Source: DATKZH01 sp964475955
Lineage (GTDB): Bacteria > Planctomycetota > Planctomycetia > Pirellulales > Thermoguttaceae
DNA: 64,000 nucleotides
Reading direction: 5' to 3'
Assembly (NCBI GenBank): GCA_964475955.1
Contig: CAYYZY010000003.1
Location: forward strand, 1-64,000
Shown in pieces: positions 59,866 through 64,000 of the stretch. Below the pieces are notes generated by a model that saw only the letters and a program-made list of their open reading frames with translations, had not been told where the DNA came from and did not search any database. Within the stretch, counting starts at the first letter, position 1. Every line of letters starts with the position of its first letter. A program made the position numbers and the translations under genes.

Positions 59866-60204
59866 ATGAGCGCCCACGACATCGAGAACGTCCTCTGCCC
59901 TCAGTGCTCCGCGGCCGACCGCGTCTGCCCGCACTGCGGCGCCCGGCTGGACGGCGGCCCCGTGCGGCACCGGCCGCCCGACGTGGCCGAGAGCCGCTTC
60001 GCCGTGCTGATGCTGCTTTTCGCCGCGCTGGGCCCGTTGGCCTTTCCCGTCCTCTGGCGCAGCCCGCGCTTTTCGCGCAAGTGGAAGGTGCTGCTGACGA
60101 TCGTCGTCTCGATCATCACGTGTGTGGTCGTCTGGCTCCTCTGGTACGTGATCGACCGGTTCCTCGAAGCGCTGCGCGAGTACCGCAGCGTGACGGAGGG
60201 GTGA
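59866..60204 (+). CDS. Zinc-ribbon membrane protein of unknown function
   Basis: The 112-residue product starts with a zinc ribbon, CPQCSAADRVCPHCGARL (residues 11-28), followed by two TM segments (AVLMLLFAALGPLAFPVLW and VLLTIVVSIITCVVVWLLWYVI) and a short helical tail. Such small anchored zinc ribbons are common in planctomycetes, with no known role. The ATG has only weak ribosome binding sequence. It is 175 bases from mvhA and probably separate from the operon. Confidence 0.72.
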   Translation: MSAHDIENVLCPQCSAADRVCPHCGARLDGGPVRHRPPDVAESRFAVLMLLFAALGPLAFPVLWRSPRFSRKWKVLLTIVVSIITCVVVWLLWYVIDRFLEALREYRSVTEG

Positions 60205-60908
60205 GCGACGCCGGCTGGCCGCGTCGCGGTCGGGGCAGCCTCGCGACGGATGGCCAACGCAGAGATTGGCGAGGATCCGTGGTGATTGCGCTTGAAGAAG
60301 CAGATTGACGGCTTAGGCGTACAGCGGAGCGATTTTCGTCCATATGGCAGACACCGCTCGGCCGAAAACACTCGTCAGGGTGTCCACCGATGAGAGAATC
60401 TGCTTCGTATGCCGATCAAGGTGGCTAATCGTGAACGGAAAATGGCACTTTGGAATCGGATCGTCCGCTTGATCCAATCGGCCGCATGAGCAGGTCCAAG
60501 ACTGCACCCCTCGATTTCCGGGCGGCCAGTTCGCGTGGTCGAACTCGAATTGGGGCGTCGGTAGGATCGAACGTGGGAGCGTATCGACTTTGGGGCTCCG
60601 AAACGCGCGGGCCTACGGGCCGCGATCCATGCGAGCTTGCACCATGATTTGCGCCATGAATGTTGTGCCGTCCGTGAGCCACGGCGTGGCAGCAGGGTGC
60701 GTGTCTTGTCCAAATCCAGCATATTGTCGATCTTGCCAGCCGAGGGGGGAGCCCCCTTTGTGGAAAACGGCGAATCGGTTGACCAAAAGGGGCGATGTGG
60801 CCTCAGTGTGGGGGGTGCATCTGCCGCAACGCAGGGGGGCGCGAAGGGGAGCCGACGGGAATGCCCCCGGAACGAACGGGCGCAACCCACGCGGAGGAGG
60901 GGGGCGGA
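60205..60908. other. Intergenic stretch, no supported gene
   Basis: About 700 bases with lower GC than its flanks and no convincing gene on either strand. The minus-strand open frame at 60375-60890 lacks a ribosome binding site and has Arg/Ser-rich, shadow-like composition. It may be a decayed gene; no family is recognised. Confidence 0.45.
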
Positions 60909-61652
60909 TCAGAACTCCAACTCCATCAGGTCCTCGCCGATCTGGGTGGCGGGGAAGATGGACCGGGCGACGTCGAGGCCGATCGGGTCGTCGTCGGTGG
61001 CCAGCGGGTCGAGATGCACCAGCACCAGCCGGCCCACGCCCGCCGCACGCGCCACGCGGGCCACCGCCGTGGTCCAACTGTGGCCGGTCCGCCGGGCCCA
61101 ATCGGCGCGGGCGTCGGAGAAGTAGCACTCGTGGACGAGCAGGTCGACGCCCCGGATCCGCTCGACGTACTCCGCGTCGACGGCCGCCGTGGTGTCGGTC
61201 ACATAGGCCATCGAGCGGCCGGGCCCATCGAGCCGGTAGCCGATCGCCCCGCCCGGGTGGACCAGGGGGAAATGGGTCATCCGGACGCCGCCGGGCAGTT
61301 CTTCCTGCGGTTCGCCGAGCGGGCGGAACTCCATGGGGGGCTTTTTAGGGAACAGGGCGTCGGAGAAGAGGTGCTCGTCGATCGCCGCCAGGTACTCGGC
61401 CTTCGCGCGCACGACCACCGAATCGAGCGGGCGGACGCGCATCACGTTGAACAGGTAGGTGAGCCCGACCACGTGGTCGAGGTGGGCGTGGGTGAGCAGG
61501 ACGGTGAGGTCGCGCGTTTGGAGGTGGTCGGCGGCGCGGTAGGTGGCCGTGCCGGCGTCGAGCATGATGCCGCACTCGGGGAGCAACATGCAGGGGGTGT
61601 GCCGGCGGTCGTTGGGGTGATAGCCGGTGGTGCCGAGGAGGAGGAGTTTCAT
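60909..61652 (-). CDS. MBL-fold metallohydrolase (RNase Z/arylsulfatase-like group)
   Basis: The 247-residue protein begins MKLLLLGTTGYHPNDRRHTPCMLLPECGIMLDAG and has the zinc-binding VLLTHAHLDHVVGLTYLF, MAYVTDTTAAV and VHECYFSD segments plus LVLVHLDPLATDD. This is the beta-lactamase fold in the RNase Z / ElaC-like group, though without evidence for tRNA processing as substrate. ATG at 61652 gives the conserved N-terminus; the upstream open frame has no similarity. It lies 181 bases downstream of the AsmA-like gene in the same direction. Confidence 0.87.
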   Translation of the reverse strand: MKLLLLGTTGYHPNDRRHTPCMLLPECGIMLDAGTATYRAADHLQTRDLTVLLTHAHLDHVVGLTYLFNVMRVRPLDSVVVRAKAEYLAAIDEHLFSDALFPKKPPMEFRPLGEPQEELPGGVRMTHFPLVHPGGAIGYRLDGPGRSMAYVTDTTAAVDAEYVERIRGVDLLVHECYFSDARADWARRTGHSWTTAVARVARAAGVGRLVLVHLDPLATDDDPIGLDVARSIFPATQIGEDLMELEF

Positions 61653-61833
61653 CGTGATGGACCGGGGCACGGGCGCGTCGGAAGCGGGGGACCGGGCCCC
61701 GCCCCCACGATTACGAATGCGCAGCATCGACCGCCGGTTGGGCCGGAGGTCAAGGCAGGCGAACGGGGAATCCGAGCTGGGCAGGAACCGGAGTCGCCCA
61801 TCCCGACGTTTGCGTCGACCCTGCGCTCTCGTA

Positions 61834-64000
61834 CTATCTTACCGGCGGCGCCGGCCCGAACAACTCTTCCAGGCCGCGTTGGACGCCGTCGTGGATCACG
61901 TTTTGGGCGGCGTTCTCCAGGAAACGCTGGCTGAGCCGGTCGAGGGTGCGGCGGTCGAGCCTGGGCCGGGTGAGCGTGCCGGCGATCGGCACGCGGATGG
62001 TCTGGTTGCGCAGGGCCGAATCGAGCGCCTCGTGCCGGCCCCGCCACTTGGGCGGAATGGGCATCTCGGCGATCAGCTCCAGCGACCGATCGAAGCCCAC
62101 CGAGCCCGACGTGCGGATCGTCAGGTCGGGAAACACCAGCTCCATGCCGCGGTGGTGCACGCGCCCGTCGGCCAGCCGGAAGGGGATGACCGATTGCCGC
62201 GTAAGACGCGCCGACTCGGCGCGGCCCATCAGCACGGCCAGTTCGTAGATCATCGGGCCGGGCCCGATCTCGACCGAGTGCACGATCATGCGCCCTTCCA
62301 CGTCCCCTCGCGCGGGATCGGCCAGCGGGAGGCGGCAGCGGTCGAGCTCCAGCGAAAACCGTCCCTGGGCCGCGGCCACTCCGGCCAGGGCGGGCGCGAT
62401 GTACTGGAGGAAGCCGGCGCACATGCGGGGGTTGATGCGCACGTTGTCGGCCACGCGGCCCGGCTGCACGTCGAGTTCCATCGGCCCGGGGGCGAGCCGC
62501 ACCTGGGGATCGAGCCGCACGCGGCCTTCGCTGACGGCCAAGTCGAGCGGGCGAAGCCGAACCGTCCCGCCCGACAAGCTGGCGGCCAGCTCGCCCGGGC
62601 CCACGTCGAAGCCGTACAGGTTGCCCCGGGTCCAGCGCACGAGGGCCGTGCCCTGGGCGGCGTCGAGAGCCAGCGGGCCCTGGTAGGTGACCGGGTTCGA
62701 GCCCCGTCCGGCGAAGCGGACCTGTTGGCCGACGTACGCGCTGACCAGCTCGGAGAGCTTCTCCATGTCGTAGTCGAGCTGCCCGGCCAATTGCACGCTC
62801 TTGAGGTCTTTGTGCAGGGCGATCTTCCCGCCGGCGCGCAAGCCGGCGGCGCCGCAGCGGAGCACCACCTGGCGCAGCTCGACCAACCGGCGTTCGGCCT
62901 GGTAGGTTCCCTCGCCGACGATGCGAACCTGGGAATCCTCGAACTGCGGGCCCGCCGGGTGCGTGGCCACCAGGTCGTTGACGGCCGTGTCGAAGGTGGC
63001 CGCCGTCGTTTCGCCGTCGTGGCGCAACTCCGCCTTGCCGGCGAACCGGCCCAGCAGTTGCCAGCCCGGCGGATCGGAGGGATCGCGCATCGACGCCTGG
63101 AGCCGGTCGAGGCTGCCCCGGTAGGTGAGCGTGCCGGCCAGTTGCGGCAGGCCGTCGCCGGAGTGCGTGGCGACGACGTCCGTCGCCTCGGCGGCCAGGC
63201 TCTGGGAAGTGAGCGTGGCCGATTTCAACCCCAGTCGGCCCGCCTCGCGGTCCCACGTGCCCGTGGCGACCAACTCGGCCTCCGGCTCGCGCACGCGGCA
63301 GGAGGGCCCGTCCACCGCCAGGTTGGTGACGACGACCCGCCCCCGGTCCACGCGGATCGCCTGCCGGGAGCCGGTCGCCCGGACCACCAGGTCGTAGGCG
63401 CCGGCCGCGCTCCAATCGGCCGGGGCGATCCACGGTCCGATGCGCGGCGACCATCGGGCCAGCTCGCCGCGGGAGCGGACCTCAAGGGGCCAAACGCCCC
63501 CTTCGCCCAGGTTGCGGACCGGTTCGGTGAGCCGGGCCTCGACGCGATCTTCGCCGGCCCGGATCGTCACCGTGCCCGCGTCGACTTGCGTGGCGGCCGT
63601 GAAGTCGGTTCGCCCCCTGGCCGAGAAGTCCAGAAGCAGCGCCTTCTCTTCCCACGGCGGCCGCTCGGTTGTCGCCAGGGCGAAATCGCGGACCTGCAAC
63701 TCGCCGTCGGTCCGGAAATCGCCGCCTTCGAGCCGCTCCCAGTGGAACTGGGCCCAGCCGTCGCCCGCCAGGCGGAAACCGTCCAGATCGACGAACTCGC
63801 CCAACCGGTCGGCCAACCGCTTGAGGTCGAAGCTGGCCGAGCCGGCCAACTGCTCCGGTTTGCCCGACACGTACAGCTTGAGGAAGTCCGACTCGCACCC
63901 GAGGCGCTCCACCACCACGCCCTGCTCGGCCTGGTGCGCCCGAAGGGTGATCGAGACGGGCCGCTCCCAAACGATCCGCCGCCCCTGGCCTTCGGCCGCC
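61834..64000 (-). CDS. AsmA-like protein, C-terminal part (runs off window edge)
   Basis: An uninterrupted frame runs from the window edge to a stop at 61834-61836; at least 721 residues are present and the N-terminus is missing. The sequence is beta-rich, with AsmA/TamB-like repeats and a C-terminal region ending in GRMIVHSVEIGPGPMIYELAVLMG, LTIRTSGSVGFDRSLELIAEMPIPPKW and VPIAGTLTRPRLDRRTL, the last being a common AsmA-like end. These proteins bridge the periplasm and help move lipids to the outer membrane. No internal start at 63918 is needed since the frame continues to 64000. Confidence 0.82.
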   Translation of the reverse strand, partial: AAEGQGRRIVWERPVSITLRAHQAEQGVVVERLGCESDFLKLYVSGKPEQLAGSASFDLKRLADRLGEFVDLDGFRLAGDGWAQFHWERLEGGDFRTDGELQVRDFALATTERPPWEEKALLLDFSARGRTDFTAATQVDAGTVTIRAGEDRVEARLTEPVRNLGEGGVWPLEVRSRGELARWSPRIGPWIAPADWSAAGAYDLVVRATGSRQAIRVDRGRVVVTNLAVDGPSCRVREPEAELVATGTWDREAGRLGLKSATLTSQSLAAEATDVVATHSGDGLPQLAGTLTYRGSLDRLQASMRDPSDPPGWQLLGRFAGKAELRHDGETTAATFDTAVNDLVATHPAGPQFEDSQVRIVGEGTYQAERRLVELRQVVLRCGAAGLRAGGKIALHKDLKSVQLAGQLDYDMEKLSELVSAYVGQQVRFAGRGSNPVTYQGPLALDAAQGTALVRWTRGNLYGFDVGPGELAASLSGGTVRLRPLDLAVSEGRVRLDPQVRLAPGPMELDVQPGRVADNVRINPRMCAGFLQYIAPALAGVAAAQGRFSLELDRCRLPLADPARGDVEGRMIVHSVEIGPGPMIYELAVLMGRAESARLTRQSVIPFRLADGRVHHRGMELVFPDLTIRTSGSVGFDRSLELIAEMPIPPKWRGRHEALDSALRNQTIRVPIAGTLTRPRLDRRTLDRLSQRFLENAAQNVIHDGVQRGLEELFGPAPPVR

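Noticed and set aside
60375..60890. Minus-strand open frame in the gap after the zinc-ribbon gene
   Set aside because: No ribosome binding site, Arg/Ser-rich composition and no similarity to a known family; reported as non-coding instead.

Overview
The window is GC-rich, gene-dense bacterial DNA that most resembles a member of the Planctomycetota, probably a Pirellulales-like anaerobe. The inference rests on the mix of gene families rather than on any marker: a fused ResB/CcsA cytochrome c assembly protein, an FHA-GAF-PP2C protein, six-hairpin and CBM9-like secreted proteins, Tat-exported oxidoreductase and hydrolase relatives, a methyltransferase/PQQ-propeller protein, many N-terminally anchored proteins of unknown function, and intergenic regions filled with recurring inverted repeats. 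No rRNA, tRNA, CRISPR array or intact insertion sequence was seen.

Region by region. 0-10.6 kb: a lipoprotein overlapping ccsBA, an AsmA-like protein, aroC, a HEAT-repeat lipoprotein, a diadenylate cyclase and an anchored unknown protein. 11-21.5 kb: a tandem alpha/beta hydrolase, an FHA-GAF-PP2C phosphatase, a lactonase-type propeller, a GNAT enzyme, a stand-alone FloA-like N-terminal domain next to a D-2-hydroxyacid dehydrogenase, a non-canonical thymidylate synthase, a 5'-truncated phosphoesterase and a DUF2330-like secreted protein. 21.6-30.3 kb: a secreted archaemetzincin, a sodium:solute symporter with an extra C-terminal beta-sandwich, a dCTP deaminase-like pair, a CBM9-like protein, a FIST protein and a decayed Gfo/Idh oxidoreductase. 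30.4-40 kb: a tungsten aldehyde:ferredoxin oxidoreductase with its ferredoxin, a second symporter, a PilZ-like protein, a sugar-phosphate transferase and a ketosynthase lacking its catalytic Cys. 40.5-44.6 kb: a less GC-rich three-gene cassette followed by two decayed genes. 44.7-50.5 kb: a six-hairpin glycosidase-like protein, small envelope proteins and surE.

The most notable locus is 51.0-59.7 kb. A sigma-54-type promoter (GG-N10-GC) with a roughly 200-nt leader precedes seven co-directional genes: a response regulator carrying a degenerate GcvH-like domain, then hdrC, hdrB, hdrA, mvhD, mvhG and mvhA. Together the last six encode a complete heterodisulfide reductase / group 3 [NiFe]-hydrogenase complex of the electron-bifurcating type known from methanogens and sulfate reducers. 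With the ferredoxin-linked AOR at 30-32 kb, the window points to an anaerobic, hydrogen- and ferredoxin-based metabolism. The regulator's fusion architecture and its position as first gene of the operon look unusual.

The window ends inside a second AsmA-like gene. At least five families of inverted repeats and a GGATGAA heptamer placed immediately after stop codons recur between genes. Four remnants (phosphoesterase, Gfo/Idh, methyltransferase-PQQ, aldo/keto reductase) show that gene decay is active here.
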